NCBI GenBank assembly: GCA_002437305.1
Contig: DJOW01000033.1
Span: forward strand, 25,609-89,608
Length of the DNA: 64,000 nucleotides
Source: Bacteroidales bacterium UBA6428
GTDB taxonomy: Bacteria > Bacteroidota > Bacteroidia > Bacteroidales > UBA932
Reading direction: 5' to 3'
Under the pieces are notes generated by a model that was not told where the DNA came from, did no database searches, and saw only the letters and a list, made by a program, of their open reading frames with translations. A program made the position numbers and the translations under genes. Of this stretch, positions 9,314 through 18,992 are shown piece by piece; positions within the stretch are counted from its first letter, which is position 1; each line of letters opens with the position of its first letter.

Positions 9314-12300
9314 ATGCTAAAACTAAGATTACATCTCCTTTTGTTGGCTTTTTTTCTATCAGGAGCATTATCCTTCGCGCAAAATCATTTTGAGGTGCGA
9401 GGTCGTGTCACTGACAAGCAGAACGAGCCGTTGATCGGGGTCGCCGTGCAGATCAAGGACGAAAAATCTAATGGCACGATGACCGACATTGATGGCAACT
9501 ATGTCTTGCCAAGGGTTCCAGATGGTTCGACCTTGGTGTTTACTTATCTCGGCTTCAAGCCAAAAGAGGTAAAGGTGATGTCGGCTTCCCTTAATGTTGT
9601 CATGGAGTCGGATAATGAGCTGCTTGACGAGGTGGTGGTCATCGGCTATGGCCAGCAGCGGAAGGTCACGCTGACAGGATCTGTCTCCAATGTAGGGGGC
9701 AAGGAACTTCTCAAATCTCCTGCCGCGTCTCTTGGCAACACACTTGCCGGCAAACTTCCGGGCCTCCAGTCGGTTCAGTACACCGGTGTTCCAGGTGCCG
9801 ATGACCCGGTCATCCGCATCCGTGGTGTCGGTTCGTTCAACAGCGCCGAGCCTCTTGTGCTTGTCGATGGCGTCGAGCGTGAGTTCAGCCAGATTGACCC
9901 GAACGAGGTCCAGGACATTTCTATTCTTAAGGATGCGTCGGCGACGGCTGTCTTCGGAGTCCGGGGCGCCAACGGTGTCATCCTCGTGACAACCCGCCGC
10001 GGCCAGGTCGGCAAGCCGACCGTCACTCTGACGACGTCAGCCGGCCTTCAGCAGATATCCAGGTTTCTTGAGCCGGCGAACTCCTACGAGTATGCGACGG
10101 CTTACAATCATGCGCAGGAGGTTGAGGGCGTGGCCGAGGACGGATGGAAGTTCTCCAAGGAAGCCATACAGCACTGGAAGGACATGGACATGCCGACTGT
10201 CTATCCAAGCACCAACTGGTTCAAGTACTTGATGAACGACCACGCGTGGCAGCAGCAGTATAATATTAATGTGTCGGGCGGCACAGAAAGGGCACGCTAT
10301 TTCGTTTCTGTCGGAGTGCTCGACCAGGATGGTCTTTTCAAGACCTTCGATCAAGGCGACGAGGCGAACTTCAAGTACCACCGTTATAACTTCCGCGCCA
10401 ACCTTGATGTGGATTTGTCGCAGAGGAGCACGCTTTCCATCGGCATAGGAGGCCGCATCGGCAGACGCAACTCCATAGGAAATGGTGAATACAACGGCCA
10501 GTCAGGTGTCTTTGGTGTCGAGGGCCTCCTCAACAACGGTACGCCAATGTCCGGCTACGGCCTTGACAGTGAGGGCCGCCGCATTGTCTCTGATCCTGAT
10601 CTTGTAGGAAGCGTCGGCTCCGATGGCCTTGGTCTTATTTATCAGCATGGTTATACCATCCAACGTCAAAATGTCGTGAATCTGGATCTTCAGTACAAGC
10701 TCAATCTGGATTTCATCACCAAAGGCTTTGATTTCCGCATCAAGGGTTCCTACAACTCTGACTACACGCAGCAGAAAGCGCGAACCACCGGTGACGGCAT
10801 CAGCTACAAGGCCACCATCGCCAAAGGTGAATACGAGGCTGACGGCTCTCCAAAGATTGTTTATGTCCGGCAGGGCGACTCCTGGCCTCTGGGCTATAGT
10901 GAGTCCAAATGGGGAGGAAGAAACTGGTATGCGGAGGCGAGCCTCAACTATGCCCGCAGGTTCGGAGAACATAATGTCAGCGCGCTTGTCCTCTATAATG
11001 AATCCAAAAACTACTATCCTGGAGGAATCTATAATTCCATCCCCCGTGGTTATGTGGGTCTGGTTGGCCGCGTCACCTATGACTATCAGACCAAATACAT
11101 GGCGGATTTCAACCTGGGCTACAACGGCTCTGAGAATTTCGCCAAGGGCAAACGGTTCGGCTTTTTCCCTTCCGCGTCCCTCGGTTGGATAATCTCCTCC
11201 GAGAAGTTCTGGGAGCCGCTCCGGAATGTTGTTTCCTATCTGAAACTCCGTGGGTCTGTCGGTATGGTCGGCAATGACCAGGGGATCGGACGTTTCCTTT
11301 ATCTGCCGGGTACATGGCAGTTCTACACCAACAACGGCGGCGCATGGTGGACCAACGACCGTACAGGTAACTTCGGTACCAACAACGGTGCGTTCATGCC
11401 CGGAGCCCGCGAATCCACCAACGGCAACCCCGACGTCACATGGGAGACGGCCACAAAGCAGAACTATGGCGCTGACATACATTTCTTTGGAGACCGCTTG
11501 AGTCTAGGTGTTGATTTCTTCTGGGAGGACCGCAAGAACATCCTTGTCTCCAACGCGACAACCATCGCCGGAATCTCCGCCCTCAAGCCGAACTCAATCA
11601 ATTTCGGGCGTGTCAAGAATCATGGCTATGAGATCACCATGAGCTGGAACGACCAAATAGGCAATGTGAGGTACTCGATAGCCCCTACATTCGCTTTCGC
11701 TCGCAACAAGGTTGTGGAGATGGCCGAGGTGAAGAAGGAGTTCCCGCACATGTACCAGAAAGGACATCCTGTCGGCCAGCCTTTCGGCTATGACTTCTTT
11801 GAGTTCTATGTCCCTGGGGAAACCGAGCGGCGCTACAAAGAGACCTATGGTGTTGACATGCCGGACCAGCAGATCACACTGCGTCCCGGAGACAGCATAT
11901 TCGTTGACCTGACAGGTGACGGCAAGGTGGACGCCAATGATGTTCACGCCATCGGCTACAGCGACATTCCTGAATATACCGGCAGCGTGAACGCGACACT
12001 CAACTGGAAAGGCCTGGACTTCTCGATGACCTGGGTGGGCGCGACCAACGTCAACCGCCAGCTCAGCTCATTTTACACTCCGGCCTTCGGTACGGGCAAC
12101 CAGTCAATGCTCAACAAGTGGGTCTATGACAATTCCTGGACAGAGGACAACAAGGAGGATGCCATCCTTCCGCGCATCTCCCTGGAGAAATCGGCCCGTG
12201 AACATAACGGTTCCCTTTCGGACCCGTGGATGGTCGACGCGTCGTACATCCGTCTGAAAAACCTTGAGATTGGTTACACTTTCCGTATTCCAGGAGTGCC

Positions 12301-12451
12301 TGTCAACAGCCTCCGTGTTTACGCCAATGGTTATAATCTGCTTACTTTCACAAGTTTCAAGGCTAATGACCCTGAGGCGCAGGCCGGCTATGGAAGCACG
12401 CGTTATCCAATGACACGTGTCTATAATTTCGGCATCAACATTAATTTCTAA
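9314..12451 (+). CDS. SusC-like TonB-dependent outer-membrane transporter (pair 1)
   Basis: The 1045-residue protein has a signal peptide, a carboxypeptidase-regulatory-like domain (EVRGRVTDKQNEPLIGVAVQIKD, about 25-105), a TonB-box-like DEVVVIGYG, a plug domain (LAGKLPGLQSV, IRIRGVGSF, PLVLVDGVERE, ILKDASATAVFGVRGANGVILVTTRRG) and a long outer-membrane barrel ending in Phe (NFGININF). SusC proteins import oligosaccharides with TonB energy together with the SusD lid. It starts 50 bp after the GH18 gene and 11 bp before its SusD partner. The likely cargo is chitooligosaccharide, inferred from neighbours. Confidence 0.95.
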   Translation: MLKLRLHLLLLAFFLSGALSFAQNHFEVRGRVTDKQNEPLIGVAVQIKDEKSNGTMTDIDGNYVLPRVPDGSTLVFTYLGFKPKEVKVMSASLNVVMESDNELLDEVVVIGYGQQRKVTLTGSVSNVGGKELLKSPAASLGNTLAGKLPGLQSVQYTGVPGADDPVIRIRGVGSFNSAEPLVLVDGVEREFSQIDPNEVQDISILKDASATAVFGVRGANGVILVTTRRGQVGKPTVTLTTSAGLQQISRFLEPANSYEYATAYNHAQEVEGVAEDGWKFSKEAIQHWKDMDMPTVYPSTNWFKYLMNDHAWQQQYNINVSGGTERARYFVSVGVLDQDGLFKTFDQGDEANFKYHRYNFRANLDVDLSQRSTLSIGIGGRIGRRNSIGNGEYNGQSGVFGVEGLLNNGTPMSGYGLDSEGRRIVSDPDLVGSVGSDGLGLIYQHGYTIQRQNVVNLDLQYKLNLDFITKGFDFRIKGSYNSDYTQQKARTTGDGISYKATIAKGEYEADGSPKIVYVRQGDSWPLGYSESKWGGRNWYAEASLNYARRFGEHNVSALVLYNESKNYYPGGIYNSIPRGYVGLVGRVTYDYQTKYMADFNLGYNGSENFAKGKRFGFFPSASLGWIISSEKFWEPLRNVVSYLKLRGSVGMVGNDQGIGRFLYLPGTWQFYTNNGGAWWTNDRTGNFGTNNGAFMPGARESTNGNPDVTWETATKQNYGADIHFFGDRLSLGVDFFWEDRKNILVSNATTIAGISALKPNSINFGRVKNHGYEITMSWNDQIGNVRYSIAPTFAFARNKVVEMAEVKKEFPHMYQKGHPVGQPFGYDFFEFYVPGETERRYKETYGVDMPDQQITLRPGDSIFVDLTGDGKVDANDVHAIGYSDIPEYTGSVNATLNWKGLDFSMTWVGATNVNRQLSSFYTPAFGTGNQSMLNKWVYDNSWTEDNKEDAILPRISLEKSAREHNGSLSDPWMVDASYIRLKNLEIGYTFRIPGVPVNSLRVYANGYNLLTFTSFKANDPEAQAGYGSTRYPMTRVYNFGININF

Positions 12452-12462
12452 CATTCAAGGCA

Positions 12463-14433
12463 ATGAATATTATAGATAAACTCAGAATAAAGACTGCCGC
12501 CATCCTATGTGTGGCCGGTACCGTGATAGGGATGGGGGCGATGAGCTCATGTGTCGATCAGATCAGTGTCGGGAATGGCTTTCTTGACAAGCAGCCAGGT
12601 GTCGATGTGACAGTGGACACCATCTTTGTCAAAGGGGAGAATGCCAAGCGTTTCCTCTGGCACATGTATGGTGCCATGCACAACCCTTTCACTTACACTG
12701 GCGCTGTGTGGTATTCCCATCCGGATGCGCTCACCGACATTTGCCAGTCGTACTGCGGATGGCACAACCTCGGAAAGTACTATGGCGGTGACCTGACGGA
12801 AACCGACCAGGACAGCGGAGGCTTCGCCAAGTTCCCTTTCATCGCCAATGGTGACGGAAATGGCCGCGCGGGCATCTGGCGCACCATCCGTGAGGGTTGG
12901 ATATTCATTGAGAACATCGATCGTGTTCCTGATTTGAGCGACTCCGAGAAGAGCCAGCTCCGTGGCGAGGTGTATGTGATCATGGCGTCACGCTACCTTG
13001 ACGCTTTCCGTAATTTCGGAGGTCTTCCGAAGGTTGACCACTCATTTCGGGCCGCTGATGTCGTGGATGGCAAGCGCATGAGCGTCATCGAGACAGCCGA
13101 GTTCATTGATGGGCTTATCCAGTCTGCCATTGATGAGCCGGGCCTTCCTTTCTATGTGCAGGATCAGGCCACCAACTCCGGACGTCTCACCAAAGGTTCG
13201 GCTTATGGTCTGCGTGTAAGACTGTGGAACTTTGTGGCTTCGCCGCTGTTCAACAATGAAAGGCCTTATCTTGAGTTCACCCGCAACGAGGAAAATCAGG
13301 ACATCAGCCAGGTGTGGACCGGCGGCTACAAGCCGGAGCTTTGGCAGAAAGCGCTGAATGCCTGTGAGGATTTCTTCAAGGCCAATGGCGCCAACGGAAA
13401 CTATTTCGCCCTCGTGCAGCCTGCCGGTACCAGTGAGCAGGACTATTGCAACGCTTTCCGCGCGGCCTATTGGTTCCGTGGCAACACTGAGAAGGTGATC
13501 GAGGTCCATGCCGGCCTTGGCACGAACGCTTGGAACGGTGACTGGAATGTGGAGGGTATGGATGAGTTCGGGATGTCGTTGTTCACTCTTGAATATATGG
13601 AGATGTTTGGCATGGCTGATGGCCGTAACTTTCCTTACGACAATGTGTTCAACACTGACAATCCTGACAATGTGGACATCTTCGCCGGCCGCGACCCGCG
13701 TCTCTACGAGACAATGGTGGTGAACCGCAACAATCTTGTCGAGCAGTATCAAGGGCTCTCCAGCACCGAGATGTGGCAAGGCGGCAATGTGGATCAGACC
13801 TTCAATCCTGCCGTAACTGACAATCCGTGGTCAACCCGTATGAAATTGTTCAAATATCTCCGTGACAACGGCTACGCGGCATACTATCCGACCAACTTCG
13901 CTTATCTGCGTATGGCTGACATCCACCTTTGCTATGCTGAGGCTCTCGCGCAGACAGGTGACCTGCAGAAGGCCTGCGATGAGATGAACAAAGTGCGTGC
14001 GCGCGTAGGTCTCGGGAAGGTGGAGGTCATGAATCCGGAGCTCAACCTGACCACGAACAAGGACAACTTCATAGAGCAGCTCCTTAAGGAACGCGCCTGC
14101 GAGTTCGGTTATGAGGACTCCCGCTGGTATGACCTCGTCCGCTACAAGAGATCCGACATATTCAAGAAGCAGGTGCACCAACTGCGTGTATGGCGCAAGG
14201 ATGCCGAAGGCAAGAAGATGGATCCGGCTGATTACGGTGGCGACACGAGCCTTGAGCCCGGCGAGCCGTGGCCGGACTGCATCTATGAGAAGATACCTTG
14301 CACCAACAATATCCGCGTCTGGTGGGACACTGACAACCAGAAGAGCAAGTGGAGCGACAAATGGTACCTCACGCCTATTTCACGAGATGAGATCAACAAG
14401 GGCTACGGTCTTAACCAGAATCCTGGTTGGTGA
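12463..14433 (+). CDS. SusD/RagB-like surface glycan-binding lipoprotein (pair 1)
   Basis: The 656-residue protein has a lipoprotein signal ending at Cys30 (GAMSSC). It shows a typical SusD N-terminus (GFLDKQPGVDVTVDTIFV), TPR-like helices including YVIMASRYLDAFRNFGGLP and KGSAYGLRVRLWNFVASPLFN, and the C-terminal RagB/SusD motifs (YLRMADIHLCYAEALAQ, LLKERACEFGYEDSRWYDLVRYKR, LTPISRDEINKGYGLNQNPGW). It would cap the SusC at 9314 and bind the oligosaccharide. It is longer than many SusD proteins, with extra loops in the middle. Confidence 0.95.
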   Translation: MNIIDKLRIKTAAILCVAGTVIGMGAMSSCVDQISVGNGFLDKQPGVDVTVDTIFVKGENAKRFLWHMYGAMHNPFTYTGAVWYSHPDALTDICQSYCGWHNLGKYYGGDLTETDQDSGGFAKFPFIANGDGNGRAGIWRTIREGWIFIENIDRVPDLSDSEKSQLRGEVYVIMASRYLDAFRNFGGLPKVDHSFRAADVVDGKRMSVIETAEFIDGLIQSAIDEPGLPFYVQDQATNSGRLTKGSAYGLRVRLWNFVASPLFNNERPYLEFTRNEENQDISQVWTGGYKPELWQKALNACEDFFKANGANGNYFALVQPAGTSEQDYCNAFRAAYWFRGNTEKVIEVHAGLGTNAWNGDWNVEGMDEFGMSLFTLEYMEMFGMADGRNFPYDNVFNTDNPDNVDIFAGRDPRLYETMVVNRNNLVEQYQGLSSTEMWQGGNVDQTFNPAVTDNPWSTRMKLFKYLRDNGYAAYYPTNFAYLRMADIHLCYAEALAQTGDLQKACDEMNKVRARVGLGKVEVMNPELNLTTNKDNFIEQLLKERACEFGYEDSRWYDLVRYKRSDIFKKQVHQLRVWRKDAEGKKMDPADYGGDTSLEPGEPWPDCIYEKIPCTNNIRVWWDTDNQKSKWSDKWYLTPISRDEINKGYGLNQNPGW

Positions 14434-14466
14434 TCCGATGTTAAATATCAATAAGATTATCAAGAT

Positions 14467-17244
14467 ATGAATATATACAGAATGTTGACGCTTGCGGCCG
14501 TTGTTGCATCAATCACGGTGAACGCGCAGGTTAAACTCAACGATAAGAGCGCGGATGCCTACGATCTGGGCTACGGTGTCGGGACAAGCGAGTTCTTCAG
14601 CACCGCTTCCGCGACCACAATCTCAGGAGAAGAGTTGCGGCAGACTTCGGCCACCAACCTTGCACAGGCTCTTTATGGGCGTCTGCCGGGACTCACGGCT
14701 TTGTCGAAAGGCGGCTTCTCAGGTGACGAGAATAAGGGAGCCACGTTCAATATCCGTGGCTATCACACACTTAATGACAAAGGCATTCTGATCCTTGTCG
14801 ATGGCTATGAGCGTCCGATCGATCGCCTCGGCGTGGAGGAAGTGGAGAGTGTCACCGTCCTCAAGGATGCCGCCGCCACCGCGCTTCTTGGCTATGAAGG
14901 AATCAATGGCGCCATACTGGTGAAGACAAAGCGTGGTGTTGTGGGTAAGACGCATGTCAAGGTGAACTACAGCCACAAGTTCCAGTTCAACCCTGAGTTT
15001 GCAGACATGGTGGACGGCTATGTCTATGCCAAATCCCTTAACCATGCCCGCCTTGGTGATGGACTTTCATCCGCATACACCGAGCAGGAGCTTGATCTTT
15101 TCAAGGACGGCTCTGACCCGTTCTTCTATCCGAATGTGGACTGGCGTGACCTGGTTTTCAAAAACAGCGCGGACGAAGACCATGCGTACGTGTCGGTGTA
15201 CGGAGGCACGGACAAGGTAAAGTACTACACCAACATCGACTATACGGATGCCAGAGGTGCCTTCAAGGACACCAAGCAGCCGGATTACAATTCGCAGCTG
15301 CGTCAGTCGAAGGCCAACATACGTACCAACCTTGATTTCAACCTTACCAACACCACTTTGATGTCAGTGAACCTGTTTGGCATGTTCCAGGAGACCAAGC
15401 GCCCGTCCGACATAGGAGCTGATGATGCCACGGCCGTGGTCTACAATATTCCGGCAAGCGCTTTCCCTTTCAGGACCTCAACCGGGATCTGGGGAGGCAA
15501 TGAGGCCTACGGTGACGCCAATCCTGTCGCCAAGATTCAGGAATCTGGGTTCTATAAAACCCATCAGCGCCAGCTGTGGGTGGACGCCAGACTGTCGCAG
15601 AAACTTGATTTCCTGGCGGAAGGATTAAGTATGTTTGTCAGCGCCGGCTATGCCAATTCCGCGATCTATGCTGAAAATTCCCATAAGGCGCATCAATATG
15701 GCTACGAGCGTTACAACGGCACTGTCGGCGACAAGGAGAATGTGTCCCTGAATATATTCGGCAGCAAGGAGACTGACCTCACTTTCAGTAATTGGAACGC
15801 CGGTCAATGGTGGAGGGCCAAGGCCGGTATAGGACTCAACTATTCGCATTCGTTCTTCGGTGACGACCACTTCAACGCCGGCATTGTCTACGACAACAGT
15901 GGCGTGAGCTCCGATGGCCGTGGAAACACCTTCTATCGTCAGAACATCATGGGAGCGTTCCACTATGATTTCAAGAACCGTTATGTCGCTGACCTCGTGC
16001 TCGCGGGCAACGGCTCCAGCCGTACCTATCCTTCCAAATGGGCGTTTTCTCCGGTGCTGTCGCTCGGGTGGATTTTCGCGGACGACGGCAAGGGCTTTTT
16101 CAATTATGGCAAGTTGCGCGGTTCAGCCGGAATCCGGCACACCGACTACATGCCTACCTATGGAATGTGGCTGCCTACATGGGATGTGTCTCACGGTTAT
16201 GTGATCATCGGCAATAACTATGGAGCCACGTGGGGCGCGTCTCTCGGCTCTTTCCCGACGACCGATTTCACGCAGGAGACATCCACAAGCTTCAACTTTG
16301 GAACCGACCTTCGTCTGGCCGGATCCCTTGACATCTCGGTTGACGCCTTCTACCAGCTTCGCAGCCACATCATGCTGTCCGCAAGCTATGAGAACTCGTC
16401 TGTCGTCGGCATACAGTCGTCCTACAATGATGTCGGAGAGGTCGAAAGCTATGGCTTTGAGGTAGGGGCCAAGTATGTGAGGGAAATCGCTTCCGGCCTC
16501 AATCTCAACCTGGGCGCCAACCTGTCGTGGGCACGCAATGAGGTGGTCAAGTACATCGGAACCCCGACATACCCTCTGAGCGACCCTGTGGGTCGCCGTG
16601 TGAACGAGGCATGGGGACTCAGATCCGCTGGATTTTTCAAGGATCAGGCTGACATCAATTCCAGCAACCGCCAGGAATATTCCACCGTAAGTGCCGGAGA
16701 CATCAAATACCAGGATCTTAACGGAGACAATGTCATCAATCAGTTTGATGTGACAAGCCTCAATGGCGCTACAGACATCCCTGAGCTCAACTACGGCTTC
16801 AATGTCGGCATCGAGTACAAAGGCTTCGGCCTGAACGCATGGTTCCAGGGCACCGGCGACTACATGAAGTATCTTCCGTCAGCGATATGGGGAGGCATGG
16901 CGAACAACGGCAACCTCTCGGTGGACTACTACAACAACTGCTGGGATGTTGCAGGCGACAACGCTCTCTATCCTCGCCTGACGACTCAGAACAACAGCAA
17001 CAACAGCCAGGCGAGCGATGTCTGGTACAAGCCAGTCCACTTCTTGAAGATGCGTAACGCCGAGGTTTACTATAAGATTCCTGCGAGGGTGCTGTCGAAG
17101 GTTTCCGTAGCCGCCGCCAAGATATTCATTCAGGGCGAGAACCTTCTGTCCTTTGATAATGTCGAGGCCATGGACGCCGAGGTCCTTTCTACCGCGTACC
17201 CGATGTTCAAGGGCGTCAATGCCGGTATCACGTTAACTTTCTAA
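14467..17244 (+). CDS. SusC-like TonB-dependent transporter without the N-terminal regulatory-like domain (pair 2)
   Basis: At 925 residues this is shorter than the other two SusC proteins here (1045 and 1184). After the signal peptide (MNIYRMLTLAAVVASITVNA) it goes almost directly to the plug (ISGEELRQTSATNLAQALYG, FNIRGYHTLNDKGILILVDGYERP, VTVLKDAAATALLGYEGINGAILVKTKRG). The CarboxypepD_reg-like domain is absent, and the usual DEVVVxGYG TonB-box segment is degraded to DAYDLGYG. The barrel is complete and ends GITLTF. It lies 33 bp after pair-1 susD and 18 bp before its own susD, so it is probably co-transcribed. It should import a related oligosaccharide, perhaps of different length. Confidence 0.92.
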   Translation: MNIYRMLTLAAVVASITVNAQVKLNDKSADAYDLGYGVGTSEFFSTASATTISGEELRQTSATNLAQALYGRLPGLTALSKGGFSGDENKGATFNIRGYHTLNDKGILILVDGYERPIDRLGVEEVESVTVLKDAAATALLGYEGINGAILVKTKRGVVGKTHVKVNYSHKFQFNPEFADMVDGYVYAKSLNHARLGDGLSSAYTEQELDLFKDGSDPFFYPNVDWRDLVFKNSADEDHAYVSVYGGTDKVKYYTNIDYTDARGAFKDTKQPDYNSQLRQSKANIRTNLDFNLTNTTLMSVNLFGMFQETKRPSDIGADDATAVVYNIPASAFPFRTSTGIWGGNEAYGDANPVAKIQESGFYKTHQRQLWVDARLSQKLDFLAEGLSMFVSAGYANSAIYAENSHKAHQYGYERYNGTVGDKENVSLNIFGSKETDLTFSNWNAGQWWRAKAGIGLNYSHSFFGDDHFNAGIVYDNSGVSSDGRGNTFYRQNIMGAFHYDFKNRYVADLVLAGNGSSRTYPSKWAFSPVLSLGWIFADDGKGFFNYGKLRGSAGIRHTDYMPTYGMWLPTWDVSHGYVIIGNNYGATWGASLGSFPTTDFTQETSTSFNFGTDLRLAGSLDISVDAFYQLRSHIMLSASYENSSVVGIQSSYNDVGEVESYGFEVGAKYVREIASGLNLNLGANLSWARNEVVKYIGTPTYPLSDPVGRRVNEAWGLRSAGFFKDQADINSSNRQEYSTVSAGDIKYQDLNGDNVINQFDVTSLNGATDIPELNYGFNVGIEYKGFGLNAWFQGTGDYMKYLPSAIWGGMANNGNLSVDYYNNCWDVAGDNALYPRLTTQNNSNNSQASDVWYKPVHFLKMRNAEVYYKIPARVLSKVSVAAAKIFIQGENLLSFDNVEAMDAEVLSTAYPMFKGVNAGITLTF

Positions 17245-17262
17245 TCAAAAACAGATACAGTT

Positions 17263-18957
17263 ATGTACAAGATAAAATATGTTCTTTTAGGTATGGCAGC
17301 GGCGGCCTTCGCTGGTTGCGCCGACCTGAATTACAATGAGGCGTCGAGCCGGGATGAGGGTTGGACCTACAACAGTCCCATCAATGGCGTAAAGGCCCTT
17401 GTCTATGATGTCTATGCGCAGATGCCTAGTGAGTTCAAGGACAATTCCTACGGAAACGGGGCTCTGATCGCCAGCGCCACGGACGAGTCTGAGTTCGCTC
17501 TCTCGTTTTCGCCCATCAACAATTATTTCAACGGAGGCTGGACACCTTCCAATCCTTTCTCGACCACATGGGACAGATCCTACCGTGCCATCACCCAGGT
17601 GCACATGTATCTGGAGAGGATCCAAAAGATAGACTTGTCTGATTATGAATATGATCCTGACTATCAGACAATGGTGCAGCAGTTTGAGATATTCCCTTAC
17701 GAGTTGCGTTTCCTCCGCGCCTATTTCTATTTCGAGTTGGTACGCGCCTACGGTGACGTGCCGCTGGTGACCACAACCCTTACCAATGAGCAGGCCAACA
17801 GCGTGGTGCGCACCCCCGCCAAGGAGGTTTTTAAATTCATCATAGACGAGCTTGACGCCGTGGCGGAATACCTGCCTGTGTCGTACAATGACGTTCCCGG
17901 CCAGGAAATAGGCCGCGCCACCCGTGGCGCCGCCCTTGCGCTGAAGGCACGCGCGCTTCTTTATCAGGCCTCGCCGTTGTTCAACACGGACAATGACAAA
18001 GAGTTGTGGAAGAGAGCCGCGGCTGCCGGCAAGGTCATCATTGACAACGCCCGGCGTTGGGGTTACAAGCTCAGTGAATATGCCGGACTGTGGGGACATG
18101 ACACATTCACCAACCCGGAATTCATATTCGTTCTTGGTACCCAGGCAAGCAACTCCTTCGAGCAGTCCAATTATCCGGTGGGAGTGGAGAACGGCAATTC
18201 CGGAAACTGCCCTACCCAGGCGCTGGTGGACGCTTACGAGTATCAGGCTGACGGCAAGACATTCAAGGAGAGACATCCAGGAAATGTCAATGTGACGGCT
18301 GAGAAGCCTTACGATGGTCTGGATCCGCGTTTTGGGCTCACTGTGGTCAAGAACGGAGATCTGTGGCCGGCCAACGCGGCTCAGCAGATCGCTGTCGAGA
18401 CGTATCAGGGTGGTTTCAACGGCGCTCCCAAGTACGGTGCCACTCCGACAGGCTACTACCTGAGGAAGTTTGTGGACGGCAACTGCGTCACGACGGCCAA
18501 CAACCAGACCACGACAAGGCACAACTGGATTGTGATGCGTCTCGCGGAGGTGTACCTCAACTATGCGGAAGCCATGTACAACTACTATGGTGATGCTGAC
18601 GCGAAGGGTGATCTTGGCATGTCAGCCAACGAGGCCGTCAATGTGCTTCGCAACCGTCCTGACATCATGATGCCTGAGTTCAAGGGAAATGAAGGCTTTG
18701 AAGAGCGCTACATGCGCGAGCGTATGGTGGAGCTTGCTTTCGAAGGCCAGCGCTTCTGGGATGTGCGCCGCTGGAAGAAGGGCGCGGAGTTCTTCATGAA
18801 TATAGAAGAGGCGGATTTCAAACTGGACGGGAATGGTGATCTGATCCTCAACCGTGTCACCAAGGCCCGGCAGTGGAACGAGAAGTACAACCTTTACCCG
18901 ATCCCTCAGTCAGAGATTCAGAAGAACGGCAATCTTACGCAGAACCCTAATTGGTAA
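17263..18957 (+). CDS. SusD/RagB-like surface glycan-binding lipoprotein (pair 2)
   Basis: The 564-residue lipoprotein has its lipid-anchor Cys in AAFAGCADLNY. The middle shows SusD helices (RFLRAYFYFELVRAYGDVPLV, RGAALALKARALLYQASPLFN), and the C-terminal part has WIVMRLAEVYLNYAEAMYNY, MRERMVELAFEGQRFWDVRRWK and LYPIPQSEIQKNGNLTQNPNW, all SusD hallmarks. It is the partner of the short SusC at 14467 and is followed after 35 bp by a TIG-domain lipoprotein. It should lie on the cell surface and bind glycan. Confidence 0.95.
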   Translation: MYKIKYVLLGMAAAAFAGCADLNYNEASSRDEGWTYNSPINGVKALVYDVYAQMPSEFKDNSYGNGALIASATDESEFALSFSPINNYFNGGWTPSNPFSTTWDRSYRAITQVHMYLERIQKIDLSDYEYDPDYQTMVQQFEIFPYELRFLRAYFYFELVRAYGDVPLVTTTLTNEQANSVVRTPAKEVFKFIIDELDAVAEYLPVSYNDVPGQEIGRATRGAALALKARALLYQASPLFNTDNDKELWKRAAAAGKVIIDNARRWGYKLSEYAGLWGHDTFTNPEFIFVLGTQASNSFEQSNYPVGVENGNSGNCPTQALVDAYEYQADGKTFKERHPGNVNVTAEKPYDGLDPRFGLTVVKNGDLWPANAAQQIAVETYQGGFNGAPKYGATPTGYYLRKFVDGNCVTTANNQTTTRHNWIVMRLAEVYLNYAEAMYNYYGDADAKGDLGMSANEAVNVLRNRPDIMMPEFKGNEGFEERYMRERMVELAFEGQRFWDVRRWKKGAEFFMNIEEADFKLDGNGDLILNRVTKARQWNEKYNLYPIPQSEIQKNGNLTQNPNW

Positions 18958-18992
18958 AACAGGTTTAACTAGATTTCAAACGAGCAGGATTT

